Assembly: GCA_964429135.1 (NCBI GenBank)
Contig: CAYSAU010000016.1
Location: forward strand, 16,459-80,458
Length of the DNA stretch: 64,000 nt
Source: CAZSDU01 sp964429135
GTDB taxonomy: Bacteria > Bacteroidota > Bacteroidia > Bacteroidales > FEN-979
Direction of reading: 5' to 3'
Numbering within the stretch: the first letter of the stretch is position 1; each line of letters opens with the position of its first letter. This document shows, in pieces, positions 8,952 through 17,815 of the stretch. The position numbers and the translations under genes were made by a program. Below the pieces are notes generated by a model. It was not told the origin of the DNA. It ran no database searches and saw nothing but the letters and a program-made list of their open reading frames with translations.

Positions 8952-10901
8952 ATGGGGATAGGGAAAAGTGGTATCAACAAAGTCAGTGGAGCGGGTTTGA
9001 TCATTACGCTTGGAATTGTTTTCGGAGACATTGGAACTTCCCCCTTATATGTTATCAAGGCCATTATATCAGGCGGTAATGACATTACAGAATTATTTAT
9101 TTACGGTGGGTTATCCTGTATTTTCTGGACCATGACCCTTTTAACTACCGTAAAATATGTAATCATAACTTTAAGGGCAGATAATAAAGGGGAAGGTGGT
9201 ATTTTAAGTCTTTTTGCGCTTATCAGGAGCAAGGCAAAATGGGCTTATATATTTGCCATTATCGGGGGTGCCGCGCTTCTCGCAGATGGTGTGATCACTC
9301 CTTCTTTAACTATTCTTTCTTCCGTTGAGGGTTTACAATTATTAAATCCCCGGATTCCCGTCATCCTGGTTGCCATTGGTATCTTATCCCTTTTATTTTT
9401 TATGCAGCAATTTGGAACCCATACGATAGGAAAATTTTTCGGGCCACTGATGCTGATCTGGTTTATTATGCTGACCCTTCTTGGAGCTATTCAGATTGCC
9501 CATGAACCTGGTGTTTTGCGTGCGGTCAATCCGATATATGCCTATCGTTTTCTTACTGTTTATCCCGAAGGTTTTTTATTGCTAGGTGCTGTTTTTTTAG
9601 CAACAACAGGAGCTGAAGCCATGTATTCTGACTTAGGTCATTGTGGATTAAAAAATATCCGGATCAGCTGGGGCTTTGTCAAGTCGGCGTTGTTGATTAA
9701 TTATTTTGGTCAGGGAGCCTGGGTGATTGGGATGATTTCAGAATCATCAGATTTTGCTAATCCTTTTTATCAAATCATGCCCCACTGGTTTCTCATTCCT
9801 GGAATTGTGATCGCGACGATTGCTTCCGTGATTGCCAGCCAGGCGTTAATCAGTGGCTCATTTACACTTATCAGCGAGGCGATTTCTCTCAATTTCTGGC
9901 CGAAAATTAGGATTATTTATCCGACCAGGGTCAAAGGACAAATGTATATTCCGACCATTAACTGGTCACTCTTTGCTTGTTGTATTATTGTGGTACTGAT
10001 TTTCAGGGAATCTTCAAATATGGAGGCTGCCTATGGGTTGTCGATCACTATCACGATGCTGATGACGACCCTGCTTCTTGCCTTATACCTTTATAAATTC
10101 AAAGTTTCCATGTATGTAATCGTACTATTACTAATGGTTTATCTGACCATTGAATGTTCATTTTTAATGGCGAACATGAATAAATTCATCTACGGGGGGT
10201 GGTTTACCATTCTTCTTGCCGGAATAATCGGTACTATCATGTTTATTTGGTACCGGGGAAGAAAAATCAGAAACAGTTTTACTGAATTTGTCAAGGTCAA
10301 AGATTATCAAGAGATACTCATTGCCCTGCATGAGGATCAATCCATTCCAAAATATGCAACCCATGCTGTATTTATTACTAAGGCGAACAGGGTTTCAGAA
10401 GTGGAATCGAAAATCCTGTTTTCGATTCTAAACAGGCAGCCCAAGAGGGCAGATGTTTATTGGCTTTTACATGTGGATATTCATGACGACCCTCACCTTA
10501 TGGAGTATCGTGTAACCCAGGTGATTCCCAATATTTTGATAAAGATTGATTTTAGAATTGGTTTTAAAGTGCAACCAAGAATCAATCTTTTTTTCAGGCA
10601 GGTAGTGGAAGAGATGAACCGGAATCATGAAATAGATTTATTAAGCAGATACGATTCCCTTCGCCGATTTAATATAACAGGAGATTTTCGGTTTATTCTC
10701 ATTGACCGCGTACAGAATTATGATTTTGACTTTCCGATGTTTGACCAGATAATCCTCAACGCTTATTCCATGATTAAGAAAATTGGGATTAGTGAAATCA
10801 AGGTATTGGGACTGGATACGAGTAGCGTGACTGAAGAGACTATTCCATTACAAACGGGACCGCATAACCAAATTTTTATTCAGGGTGTAAGTGCTGTGTG
10901 A
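8952..10901 (+). CDS. kup: Kup-family low-affinity potassium transporter
   Basis: A 649-residue KUP/HAK potassium-proton symporter. The N-terminal signature GIVFGDIGTSPLYVIK is present; about twelve membrane helices span residues 15-440, followed by a cytoplasmic C-terminal domain of about 200 residues, as in TrkD/Kup. It imports potassium across the inner membrane. The gene is divergent from a KdpDE-like regulatory pair, and the 127-bp space between holds promoter elements for both sides plus two candidate operators. In most bacteria Kup is constitutive and Kdp is inducible, so this pairing is notable. Confidence 0.95.
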   Translation: MGIGKSGINKVSGAGLIITLGIVFGDIGTSPLYVIKAIISGGNDITELFIYGGLSCIFWTMTLLTTVKYVIITLRADNKGEGGILSLFALIRSKAKWAYIFAIIGGAALLADGVITPSLTILSSVEGLQLLNPRIPVILVAIGILSLLFFMQQFGTHTIGKFFGPLMLIWFIMLTLLGAIQIAHEPGVLRAVNPIYAYRFLTVYPEGFLLLGAVFLATTGAEAMYSDLGHCGLKNIRISWGFVKSALLINYFGQGAWVIGMISESSDFANPFYQIMPHWFLIPGIVIATIASVIASQALISGSFTLISEAISLNFWPKIRIIYPTRVKGQMYIPTINWSLFACCIIVVLIFRESSNMEAAYGLSITITMLMTTLLLALYLYKFKVSMYVIVLLLMVYLTIECSFLMANMNKFIYGGWFTILLAGIIGTIMFIWYRGRKIRNSFTEFVKVKDYQEILIALHEDQSIPKYATHAVFITKANRVSEVESKILFSILNRQPKRADVYWLLHVDIHDDPHLMEYRVTQVIPNILIKIDFRIGFKVQPRINLFFRQVVEEMNRNHEIDLLSRYDSLRRFNITGDFRFILIDRVQNYDFDFPMFDQIILNAYSMIKKIGISEIKVLGLDTSSVTEETIPLQTGPHNQIFIQGVSAV

Positions 10902-10910
10902 AATGCAATC

Positions 10911-12455
10911 TTATTTTGCATAGCTGACGGCCCTTGTTTCACGGATCACGGTGATCTTGATCTGCCCGGGATAGGTCATTTCGCTCTGGATTTTCTTGCT
11001 AAGGTCGAAAGCAATGGTATTGGCTTCAACATCGGTAACCTTATCGGCTCCGACGATGACCCTAAGTTCGCGGCCGGCCTGGATGGCATAGGTTTTCACC
11101 ACACCGGGATAGCTCAGTGCAAGTTCCTCGAGATGTTTGAGCCTTTCAATATAGGCTTCCACCACTTCGCGGCGAGCTCCAGGCCTGGCGCCTGAGATGG
11201 CATCACAAACCTGGATAATGGGGGAGAGGAGATTGTCCATTTCCGTTTCATCGTGATGTGCCCCGATGGCATTGATGATTTCCGGTTTTTCTTTGAACTT
11301 TTCAGCCATTTTCATTCCCAGTATGGCATGGGGTAATTCGGGTTCCGTGTCGGGAACTTTCCCGATATCATGTAGCAATCCAGCCCTTTTAGCCAGTTTC
11401 GGGTTTAAACCCAGTTCGGCTGCCATCGTGGCACTGAGTTTGGCGACTTCGATGGAATGCTGAAGGAGGTTCTGTCCGTATGAGGAACGGTACTTCATCT
11501 TCCCAATCATACGGATCAGTTCATGGTGGATATTGTGAATCCCTAAGTCGATGGTAACCCGCTTGCCTGTTTCAATGATTTCCTGTTCGATTTGTTTCCT
11601 GGTCTTGGCGACAACTTCCTCGATACGGGCGGGATGAATTCGTCCATCGGTGACCAGCTTATGGAGAGAAAGACGGGCTATTTCTCGACGAACCGGATCA
11701 AAGCCAGAAAGGATGATGGCATCCGGGGAATCATCGATGATGATTTCAACCCCGGTAAGCGACTCCAGGGTTCTGATGTTTCTGCCTTCCCTGCCGATGA
11801 TTCTCCCTTTTACCTCTTCGTTTTCGATATTAAAAACGGAAACGGTATTCTCAATCGCATGTTCAGAAGCAGTCCGTTGGATGGTTTCTATGATGATCTT
11901 TCGGGCTTCTGTATTGGCCGTCATTTTTGCTTCATCAATAATATCCTTGATATGAACCAGGGCTTCCGACTTGGCTTCTTCTTTGAGTGTTTCCAGAAGC
12001 TGGGCCTTTGCTTCCATGGCTGAAAGGCCGGAGATGGATTCCAGCTTATCCACCTGGACTTTCATGGCTTTTTCAAGGTCAGCCTGTTTTTTATTGACAA
12101 TTTCCATCTGCTGTGCAAGACCCTGACGGACAGCCATGGTTTCTTTCTGCTTTTTCGTCAGCTCTTCCATTCGCTGATTCAGGGTAGACTCTTTCTGCTT
12201 TAGACGGTTTTCATTTTTATTGACTTCTTCATTTTTCTCATGAATATATTTTTCATGCTCGGTCTTCAACTGAAGAAATTTTTCTTTTGCCTGAAGGATT
12301 TTATCCCGTTTGATGACTTCGGCTTTGTCCATGGCTTCCTTAAGCAATGCATCACGTTTGCGCTCAAGGGCTTTGTTCAGGATAGTTCCTGTGATTACCC
12401 CGCCAATGATAATGCCGGTCACCCCAATAATTAAAAATAATATCATACCTTCCAT
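10911..12455 (-). CDS. rny: Ribonuclease Y
   Basis: A 514-residue membrane-anchored endoribonuclease that starts mRNA decay. An N-terminal membrane helix (residues 3-25) is followed by a long coiled coil (about 30-200), a KH RNA-binding domain with RIIGREGRNIRTLE, and an HD domain with AGLLHDIGK and GAHHDE metal ligands. Length and order match the family. It lies downstream of zapA on the same strand, with a structured RNA between them. It ends 9 bp from the convergent kup stop. Confidence 0.96.
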   Translation of the reverse strand: MEGMILFLIIGVTGIIIGGVITGTILNKALERKRDALLKEAMDKAEVIKRDKILQAKEKFLQLKTEHEKYIHEKNEEVNKNENRLKQKESTLNQRMEELTKKQKETMAVRQGLAQQMEIVNKKQADLEKAMKVQVDKLESISGLSAMEAKAQLLETLKEEAKSEALVHIKDIIDEAKMTANTEARKIIIETIQRTASEHAIENTVSVFNIENEEVKGRIIGREGRNIRTLESLTGVEIIIDDSPDAIILSGFDPVRREIARLSLHKLVTDGRIHPARIEEVVAKTRKQIEQEIIETGKRVTIDLGIHNIHHELIRMIGKMKYRSSYGQNLLQHSIEVAKLSATMAAELGLNPKLAKRAGLLHDIGKVPDTEPELPHAILGMKMAEKFKEKPEIINAIGAHHDETEMDNLLSPIIQVCDAISGARPGARREVVEAYIERLKHLEELALSYPGVVKTYAIQAGRELRVIVGADKVTDVEANTIAFDLSKKIQSEMTYPGQIKITVIRETRAVSYAK

Positions 12456-12528
12456 CGTTTAGTGTTTTTGTAAAGGGTGATTGGATCACGCCTTTGAGTT
12501 TATGAATGATGAAGGATCGTTAAAGGAC

Positions 12529-12735
12529 AAAAAAAACCCGCAATAACCAGCGAGGTATTGATAAACCTCAATTGACACGAATAGAGCTGCCAAACTTTTC
12601 GAACTTCCACTGCCCGGAAACTAATCCGGATCTTCGCCGAAACGAAGTGAGGCCTGTCCTACATGTTGATGAGCTTTGCCCTAATATTTGTAATGTTAGG
12701 TTTACAAACTGTCTGAATTACTGCGGGTAAAATCG
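12529..12735 (-). ncRNA. ssrS: Structured RNA between zapA and rny, probably 6S RNA
   Basis: On the minus strand the ends pair: CCCGCAGTAA near the 5' end with TTATTGCGGG near the 3' end (9 Watson-Crick pairs and one G-U), followed directly by eight T. The interior carries local stems, such as CCTAA/TTAGG around 12681-12700 and CTTCG/CGAAG near 12633-12648, with open stretches between. The A-C mismatch on the plus strand becomes G-U on the minus strand, fixing the orientation. Size near 200 nt, the end-to-end closing stem and position after zapA (the usual 6S neighbour in many bacteria) suggest 6S RNA, which binds the housekeeping RNA polymerase. No covariance model was run. Confidence 0.6.
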
Positions 12736-12762
12736 AATTATTTTTTCAAAGAACGTAGTGGC

Positions 12763-13053
12763 TTATTCCTGAAGTTGTTCGTCCAGTGTCCTGTCAATTT
12801 CCATAAGGTATGACTCCCATTGGTCTTCCTTATCCCTCAGCAACTGCTCATCCTGTAAAAAACTTGTCGCATATTCAATGGCAACCATGGCAAGCAGATC
12901 CTGTTTATCTTTATACGCATAACTGGTTGAATAATCTTTTATTCGCTTTTCAATCAATTTCGCTGCCTTACGGAATAATATCTCATGTTCTTTTTCAATC
13001 ACCAGTCGGTAATTCCTTTCAGCAACGCTTAACGATATGGAAAGTTCATCCAT
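12763..13053 (-). CDS. zapA: Cell division protein ZapA
   Basis: A 96-residue ZapA-like protein, which binds FtsZ filaments and bundles them at midcell. The N-terminal beta region ISLSVAERNYRLVIE is followed by a helical segment with EKRIKDY and the typical DLLAMVAIEYATSFL helix, then a coiled-coil tail. Length fits. It lies one base after the coiled-coil gene at 13055-13342 and just before the 6S-like RNA and rny, so these probably share a transcript. Confidence 0.88.
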   Translation of the reverse strand: MDELSISLSVAERNYRLVIEKEHEILFRKAAKLIEKRIKDYSTSYAYKDKQDLLAMVAIEYATSFLQDEQLLRDKEDQWESYLMEIDRTLDEQLQE

Positions 13054-13054
13054 T

Positions 13055-13342
13055 TCAGGTATTTAAAAGCCCAATGCATTTATCAATTTCCCGCAACAAT
13101 TCGTTGATTTTTAATTTCGCTTCAACGTTTCCTTCTTTTGTTTCAAATGCTTTAGCCAGTTTTAATAGGTTTACTTTTTCTTCTAACTGTTCTATGTTTT
13201 TCTTTTGCTGGGTTAAATTTACTTTAAGTTCGTCAATTTCATTTAATAATTTTTCACATTCCGTCTTCAGCAGTTGATTTCTTTCCGTCAATTTCCTGAC
13301 TTTATATTCAATGCCGGAAACCAGTGTGGAAACATCTCCCAT
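13055..13342 (-). CDS. Small coiled-coil protein upstream of ZapA (ZapB-like)
   Basis: A 95-residue protein that is almost all heptad-rich coiled coil (for example KKNIEQLEEKVNLLKLAKAF). The start is set at the ATG at 13342: the longer frame to 13369 would begin inside a TAnnTTTG promoter. It resembles ZapB in size and build and lies directly upstream of zapA, a regular arrangement in Bacteroidota, so a divisome role is likely. Sequence alone does not prove homology to ZapB. Confidence 0.6.
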   Translation of the reverse strand: MGDVSTLVSGIEYKVRKLTERNQLLKTECEKLLNEIDELKVNLTQQKKNIEQLEEKVNLLKLAKAFETKEGNVEAKLKINELLREIDKCIGLLNT

Positions 13343-13366
13343 GAGAACGAATTTAATATTCTTATG

Positions 13367-13374
13367 CAAATATA
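13367..13374 (-). promoter_or_regulatory. -7 element for the zapB-like/zapA operon
   Basis: TATATTTG on the minus strand, 24 bp before the ATG at 13342. It rules out the longer in-frame start. Confidence 0.6.
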
Positions 13375-13484
13375 AGCATTCAGTAAATGCCGGACAACAT
13401 TAATGAAGAGATAATTTTTTTCAACCATGTATTACTTTTCTATCGCTAACCAGATTAAGCAGGGTATAGATAATATGAAAAAGG

Positions 13485-14798
13485 ATGGAAGAGCAATTTC
13501 TTCATTATCTCTGGAAATTCAGATTGCTGAATCTCCAACTCAGGCTTCTCAGTGGAGAACCGTTAACCGTCCTGCATCCGGGAGTATATAATCATGATGG
13601 AGGACCTGATTTTTTTAATGCCCGGATCAGGATAGGGCAGACTACATGGGCGGGTAATGTTGAGATCCATGGAAAAGCTTCAGACTGGTATCGGCACGGA
13701 CATCATCGCGACAAAGCCTATGATAATATTGTATTGCACGTGGTTTATGAAAGTGATCAGGAAGTGAAAACCTCTGATTCTCATTTGATCCCTACCCTGG
13801 AATTAAAGCAACAATACCCTGCCCATCTCTTGAGCCATTATCAGAACATGATGACATCGCATCAGTGGATCCCATGTTATGCGTTGCTGAAGGATTTAAA
13901 CAAACAGGAGCTTTCCGTTTGGATGACTGTACTGGCTCTGGAGCGATTGAAAAAAAAATCAGAGACTATCTATCCGCTCTGGGATTCCTGCGGAAAGGAT
14001 TGGAAGGAAAGTTTTTACCGATTCATGTCCCTGAATTTCGGTTTTCGTATTAATGCCCTGCCCTTTGAATTACTGGCCAAGGCCTTACCCTTTAAAGTCA
14101 TGACCCGACAGGGATATGATTTGTTCTTGCTGGAGTCTTTACTCTATGGGATGTCGGGATTGATTCTTCCGGGAGTCAGGGATGATTACCCCAAAGCATT
14201 GAAACGTGAATTTGATTTTTTCCGGGAAAAGTATCAGCTTCAACCCATATCTTCCGGGCTTTGGAAGTTTTTAAGACTAAGGCCCGGCAATTTTCCGACG
14301 ATCCGGTTGAGTGAATGGGCAGCATTTCTCCATCATCATCAGGAAAATCTTTTCGATTTTTTATTGGAGAATGATCTGGAAGTCTGGCGGAAGGCTTTAT
14401 CCGTCAAAGCCTCAGTGTACTGGAATGAGCATTTTATTTTCGATAAAAAATCAGCATATAAACCAAAGATTCTTGGAGAATCTTCCATTAACCTTTTAAT
14501 CGTCAATGCGCTGCTCCCTTTTCTTTTTTTTTATTCCCGTCAAAAATCAGTTCCAACCCTGTCTGATCGGGCACTGCAAATGCTCGACCTGCTTCCCGCT
14601 GAGAATAACCGGGAATTATCCCTATGGAAAAATGGAGGAATAGCAACGAATTCAGCCTTGGATACCCAGGCGTTGATACAGTTGAAACGCACATATTGTG
14701 ATTTCAAACGTTGCTTGGAGTGCAGAATCGGTCATCAAATCATGAAAAACAAAACCCATGAAAAAAATCAACTGGATCAGGGATTACCTTTGCTTTAA
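13485..14798 (+). CDS. DUF2851 family protein
   Basis: A 437-residue cytoplasmic protein of the DUF2851 family, found nearly only in Bacteroidota. Recognised by the start EEQFLHYLWKFRLLN, the HDGGPDFFNARIRIG segment and WAGNVEIHGKASDWYRHGH. The pattern of conserved Asp, Glu and His (GGPDF, EIH, DWYRHGHH) resembles a PD-(D/E)xK-type nuclease core, but this is inference. Near the C-terminus CDFKRCLECRIG supplies three Cys and could bind metal. It overlaps the following HhH gene by 41 bp; a link to DNA processing is possible. Confidence 0.8.
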   Translation: MEEQFLHYLWKFRLLNLQLRLLSGEPLTVLHPGVYNHDGGPDFFNARIRIGQTTWAGNVEIHGKASDWYRHGHHRDKAYDNIVLHVVYESDQEVKTSDSHLIPTLELKQQYPAHLLSHYQNMMTSHQWIPCYALLKDLNKQELSVWMTVLALERLKKKSETIYPLWDSCGKDWKESFYRFMSLNFGFRINALPFELLAKALPFKVMTRQGYDLFLLESLLYGMSGLILPGVRDDYPKALKREFDFFREKYQLQPISSGLWKFLRLRPGNFPTIRLSEWAAFLHHHQENLFDFLLENDLEVWRKALSVKASVYWNEHFIFDKKSAYKPKILGESSINLLIVNALLPFLFFYSRQKSVPTLSDRALQMLDLLPAENNRELSLWKNGGIATNSALDTQALIQLKRTYCDFKRCLECRIGHQIMKNKTHEKNQLDQGLPLL

Positions 14799-15468
14799 CC
14801 GGACAGAATTAAGAGGAATATTTATTTTACTCACGCTCCTTGTTATTATGATACTCATCAATGCGTATTATCCACAGGAAATCAGACAAAAACCCATTGA
14901 TTTTTCCAGTTTTGAAAATGAAGTTCTGAGATTTGAAATGGTATGGGAAAATGGCCGGAAAAAAGAAAATGCAGATAGAACGAAAAGATTACATCATCGA
15001 AACCGGGGATATCAACCTTCGCATCAGGATTGTACAAAAACAATCAAAAAGAGTCCAAATCTCATTTTTACCATTGAACTAAACACTGCCGATACATTTG
15101 ATCTTCAGCGATTGAAAGGAATAGGCCCTTCCTTTGCCCGGAGAATTCTTTCACACCGGGAGCGACTGGGCGGTTTTCTGAGAAAAGATCAGTTGCTGGA
15201 GGTTTGGGGAATGGATTCTGCCCGTTATTTACTCATTGAGAAATATATCAAAGTTGAAGGGGATTCCATTAAAACCATCAACTTGAATCAGGTTACTTTC
15301 AAGGAATTGCTTCGTCATCCGTATTTCCCGTTTGAATTAACGAAATGCATTATCCAATACCGTCAAAAGAATAAAAAATTCAGCGCTTTGGAAGAGTTAA
15401 AGAAAATACCCCTAGTCAATGATTCAGTGTTCAGGCGGATCACTCCCTATCTCAGAATCGATCCCTGA
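14758..15468 (+). CDS. ComEA-like helix-hairpin-helix protein
   Basis: A 236-residue protein with an N-terminal membrane helix (about residues 18-36, GIFILLTLLVIMILINAYY), a basic linker, and two HhH repeats. The first is ELNTADTFDLQRLKGIGPSFARRIL, cut here to its core LKGIGPSFARRIL; the second begins INLNQVTFKELLRHPYF. HhH pairs bind duplex DNA without sequence preference; ComEA uses them to hold incoming DNA. Membrane anchorage and HhH domains fit a DNA-uptake receptor working with ComEC. The 3' end overlaps the convergent rhomboid gene by 45 bp. It could instead serve another DNA-binding role. Confidence 0.75.
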   Translation: MKKINWIRDYLCFNRTELRGIFILLTLLVIMILINAYYPQEIRQKPIDFSSFENEVLRFEMVWENGRKKENADRTKRLHHRNRGYQPSHQDCTKTIKKSPNLIFTIELNTADTFDLQRLKGIGPSFARRILSHRERLGGFLRKDQLLEVWGMDSARYLLIEKYIKVEGDSIKTINLNQVTFKELLRHPYFPFELTKCIIQYRQKNKKFSALEELKKIPLVNDSVFRRITPYLRIDP

Positions 15469-16083
15469 ATCGTCTTCCTCTTCTTCTTCCCAATGATGTT
15501 CTCTGGCCTGAGGCCCTGATTTGCGAAAATATACTGAAAGGACCAGCCCTGCCAGTAGTCCCATCAGGTGAGATTCCCAGGAAATCCTTTGCTTGGGGAA
15601 AAACTCAGGAAAAATTCCCCAGATCAATCCTCCGTATAGAAAAGTGATCAACAGGGTGATCACCATCAAAGCAGGTTCCCTCCTGATGATCCCGCTGAAG
15701 AACAGAAAAGCGGCAAGGCCGTATATGATCCCGCTGGCACCTATGTGGGCAGCCCCACCCCTGGCAAAAGTCCATACCCAGAGACCGGTAATAAAATATA
15801 AAAGGAAGAGGATCAACCAGGCAATTTCCTTGTAAAAGAAAAATAATAGTGCCCCGAGTACCAGTAAGGGAACGGAATTAGCAAATAAATGCGATACATC
15901 AGCATGAAGAAAAGGGCAAGTCAAAATACCGATCAAGCCCTTTGTTTCCAGCGGATATAACCCGAATTGATTCAAATTCAAGTCGAAAACAAGATCAATC
16001 CCCTTGATAAGCCATAAAAGGAGAACAAACATGAAAGGAAAAAGAAAACTCCGGAATAATCTTATTTTATCTGTTTCAGCCAC
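15424..16083 (-). CDS. Rhomboid family intramembrane serine protease
   Basis: A 219-residue membrane protein with about six helices. Catalytic features of rhomboids are all visible: HLFAN (the H-x-x-x-N oxyanion motif), GASG with the nucleophile Ser, and ESHLMG with the catalytic His. The C-terminal 30 residues are strongly acidic (EEEEEDDSGIDSEIG). Only a GTG at 16083 gives a sensible start; the nearby ATG is out of frame. It cleaves membrane-protein substrates within the bilayer; substrates are unknown. The acidic tail is encoded antisense to the end of the HhH gene. Confidence 0.9.
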   Translation of the reverse strand: MAETDKIRLFRSFLFPFMFVLLLWLIKGIDLVFDLNLNQFGLYPLETKGLIGILTCPFLHADVSHLFANSVPLLVLGALLFFFYKEIAWLILFLLYFITGLWVWTFARGGAAHIGASGIIYGLAAFLFFSGIIRREPALMVITLLITFLYGGLIWGIFPEFFPKQRISWESHLMGLLAGLVLSVYFRKSGPQAREHHWEEEEEDDSGIDSEIGSDPPEH

Positions 16084-16100
16084 ATGGCATAATATTTCTG

Positions 16101-16120
16101 GTTAAAATTAGTTAAAATTA
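16101..16120. repeat. Tandem 10-bp direct repeat
   Basis: GTTAAAATTA occurs twice head-to-tail between the rhomboid start and the S41 protease promoter, about 33 bp before the -7 element. It may be an operator or an AT-rich UP-like element. Confidence 0.5.
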
Positions 16121-16152
16121 CCATAAACGGACAACCGAAATTAAAATTAACT

Positions 16153-16160
16153 TACCTTTG
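16153..16160 (+). promoter_or_regulatory. -7 element for the S41 protease gene
   Basis: TACCTTTG matches TAnnTTTG, 32 bp before the ATG at 16193. Confidence 0.6.
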
Positions 16161-16192
16161 AATGCTCAAAACCTTTTATTTATAAGCCATTC

Positions 16193-17812
16193 ATGATGAA
16201 TTACAAAATTTTCTCCAACTTTCAGCTTTTTGCTTTGACCTTTTTATTCTTAGCTTTCTTTAATTCCGGATTACAGGCTCAAAAACCTGATCCGAATACA
16301 GGGATGAAGAAGTACAATACTGCCATGCAGATCATCAAGTTTGCTTATGTAGATACCATCAATGAAGGTAAACTTGTTGAAAAGGCCATTGTTGAAACGC
16401 TTAAAGAACTTGATCCACATTCTGTATACATACCCAAAAGTGAAGTTCAACGCGCCAATGAACCCCTGGAGGGAAATTTTGACGGAATCGGAGTGCAATT
16501 TGAAATAATAAGGGATACGATTACAGTCGTTCATCCCATCCCCGGTGGACCCTCTGAAAAACTGGGAATCATGTCTGGTGATAAAATTATTAAAATTGAT
16601 ACCGAACTGGTAGTCGGTAAAAAAATCAACAATCAATTCGTGCTGGATCATCTGCGCGGGAAACGGGGTACAAAAGTAGGAGTTTCCATTTACCGTAAAG
16701 GAAAAAAGGAACTGATAGACTACCTTATCACCCGGGATAAAATTCCTATTAACAGTATAGATGCAGCTTATATGATTACCCCGGAAACAGGTTATATCAA
16801 CCTGAATCGGTTTTCACAGTCTTCCATGCAGGAATTTACAGAAGCCGTATTTAAACTGAAAGCTGAAGGAATGAAAAGCCTTATCCTTGATCTGAGGAAT
16901 AATTCCGGGGGTTATATGGGTACCTCGATCGATCTTTCAGATGAGTTCCTTGGTCCTAACCGGTTGATCGTTTATACCCAGGGACTTCGCAGCCCTAAAG
17001 AGGAATTTTTCTCTACTGCCAGGGGGCTATTTGAAAAAGGAAAGCTGGTGATTATGATCAATGAAAATTCGGCTTCTGCCAGCGAAATTGTATCGGGTGC
17101 TGTACAGGATTGGGATAGGGGAATCATCGTTGGACGGAGATCGTTTGGGAAGGGGCTGGTTCAACGCCCATTTCAACTTCCCGATAGTTCACAGATGCGC
17201 CTGACTACAGCAAGGTACTATAATCCTTCCGGCAAATGCATTCAGAAACCGTACCAGGCGGGAATGGATAATTACTACGAAGATTTCAGCCAGAGAGTCA
17301 GGCATGGTGAACTGGTGCATGCAGACAGTATTAAGTTTCCGGATTCATTGAAATTTTTCACCTCAAAGAAAAGGGTTGTTTACGGTGGGGGAGGCATCAT
17401 GCCTGATGTCTTCATTCCCTGGGATTCAAGTTTGGTAAGTGATTATTATCTTGATCTTAGGCGAAAAAATGTGATTAATTCATTTGTCGGGGATTATGTG
17501 GACCGTGAGCGTAAAAACCTAAAGCAAAATTATCGTGTGTTTGCAGAGTTTGATAAAAATTTCACCCTGAATGAGGCTTTTATGAATACTTTTTTTGAAG
17601 CTGCAGAAAAAGCAGGGGTGAAAAAAGATGAAAAAGGATATATTGCTTCTGAAGTTTTGATCAAATCACAGATTAAAGGATTGATCGCCCAGAAATTATG
17701 GGATATGAATGAACTTTATGCGATTGTAAATCAAAGTGATCAGGAAGTCCAGAAAGCCATTGAGGTGATCAATAATGATGGTTTATTCGAAAGACTGCAG
17801 ATCGATCATTGA
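16193..17812 (+). CDS. S41 family carboxy-terminal processing protease
   Basis: A 539-residue periplasmic protease. A signal peptide (residues 1-30, ending LQAQ) is followed by an N-terminal helical region, a PDZ domain at about 90-185 (GVQFEIIRDTITVVHPI, GGPSEKLGIMSGDKI) and the S41 catalytic domain. The nucleophile Ser lies in SASASEI and the general base Lys in SFGKGLVQ, the Ser-Lys dyad of CtpA/Prc proteases. These trim the C-termini of envelope proteins and regulate murein enzymes. A 3-bp gap separates it from the convergent sucC stop. Confidence 0.93.
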   Translation: MMNYKIFSNFQLFALTFLFLAFFNSGLQAQKPDPNTGMKKYNTAMQIIKFAYVDTINEGKLVEKAIVETLKELDPHSVYIPKSEVQRANEPLEGNFDGIGVQFEIIRDTITVVHPIPGGPSEKLGIMSGDKIIKIDTELVVGKKINNQFVLDHLRGKRGTKVGVSIYRKGKKELIDYLITRDKIPINSIDAAYMITPETGYINLNRFSQSSMQEFTEAVFKLKAEGMKSLILDLRNNSGGYMGTSIDLSDEFLGPNRLIVYTQGLRSPKEEFFSTARGLFEKGKLVIMINENSASASEIVSGAVQDWDRGIIVGRRSFGKGLVQRPFQLPDSSQMRLTTARYYNPSGKCIQKPYQAGMDNYYEDFSQRVRHGELVHADSIKFPDSLKFFTSKKRVVYGGGGIMPDVFIPWDSSLVSDYYLDLRRKNVINSFVGDYVDRERKNLKQNYRVFAEFDKNFTLNEAFMNTFFEAAEKAGVKKDEKGYIASEVLIKSQIKGLIAQKLWDMNELYAIVNQSDQEVQKAIEVINNDGLFERLQIDH

Positions 17813-17815
17813 TTT

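Noticed and set aside
11592..12023. 143-residue plus-strand frame inside rny
   Set aside because: Antisense to the conserved KH and coiled-coil coding region of rny; no protein family features.
13427..13591. 54-codon ATG frame beginning just before the DUF2851 gene
   Set aside because: It overlaps the well-supported DUF2851 start in another frame, has no signal peptide or motif, and its second half is out-of-frame DUF2851 coding sequence.
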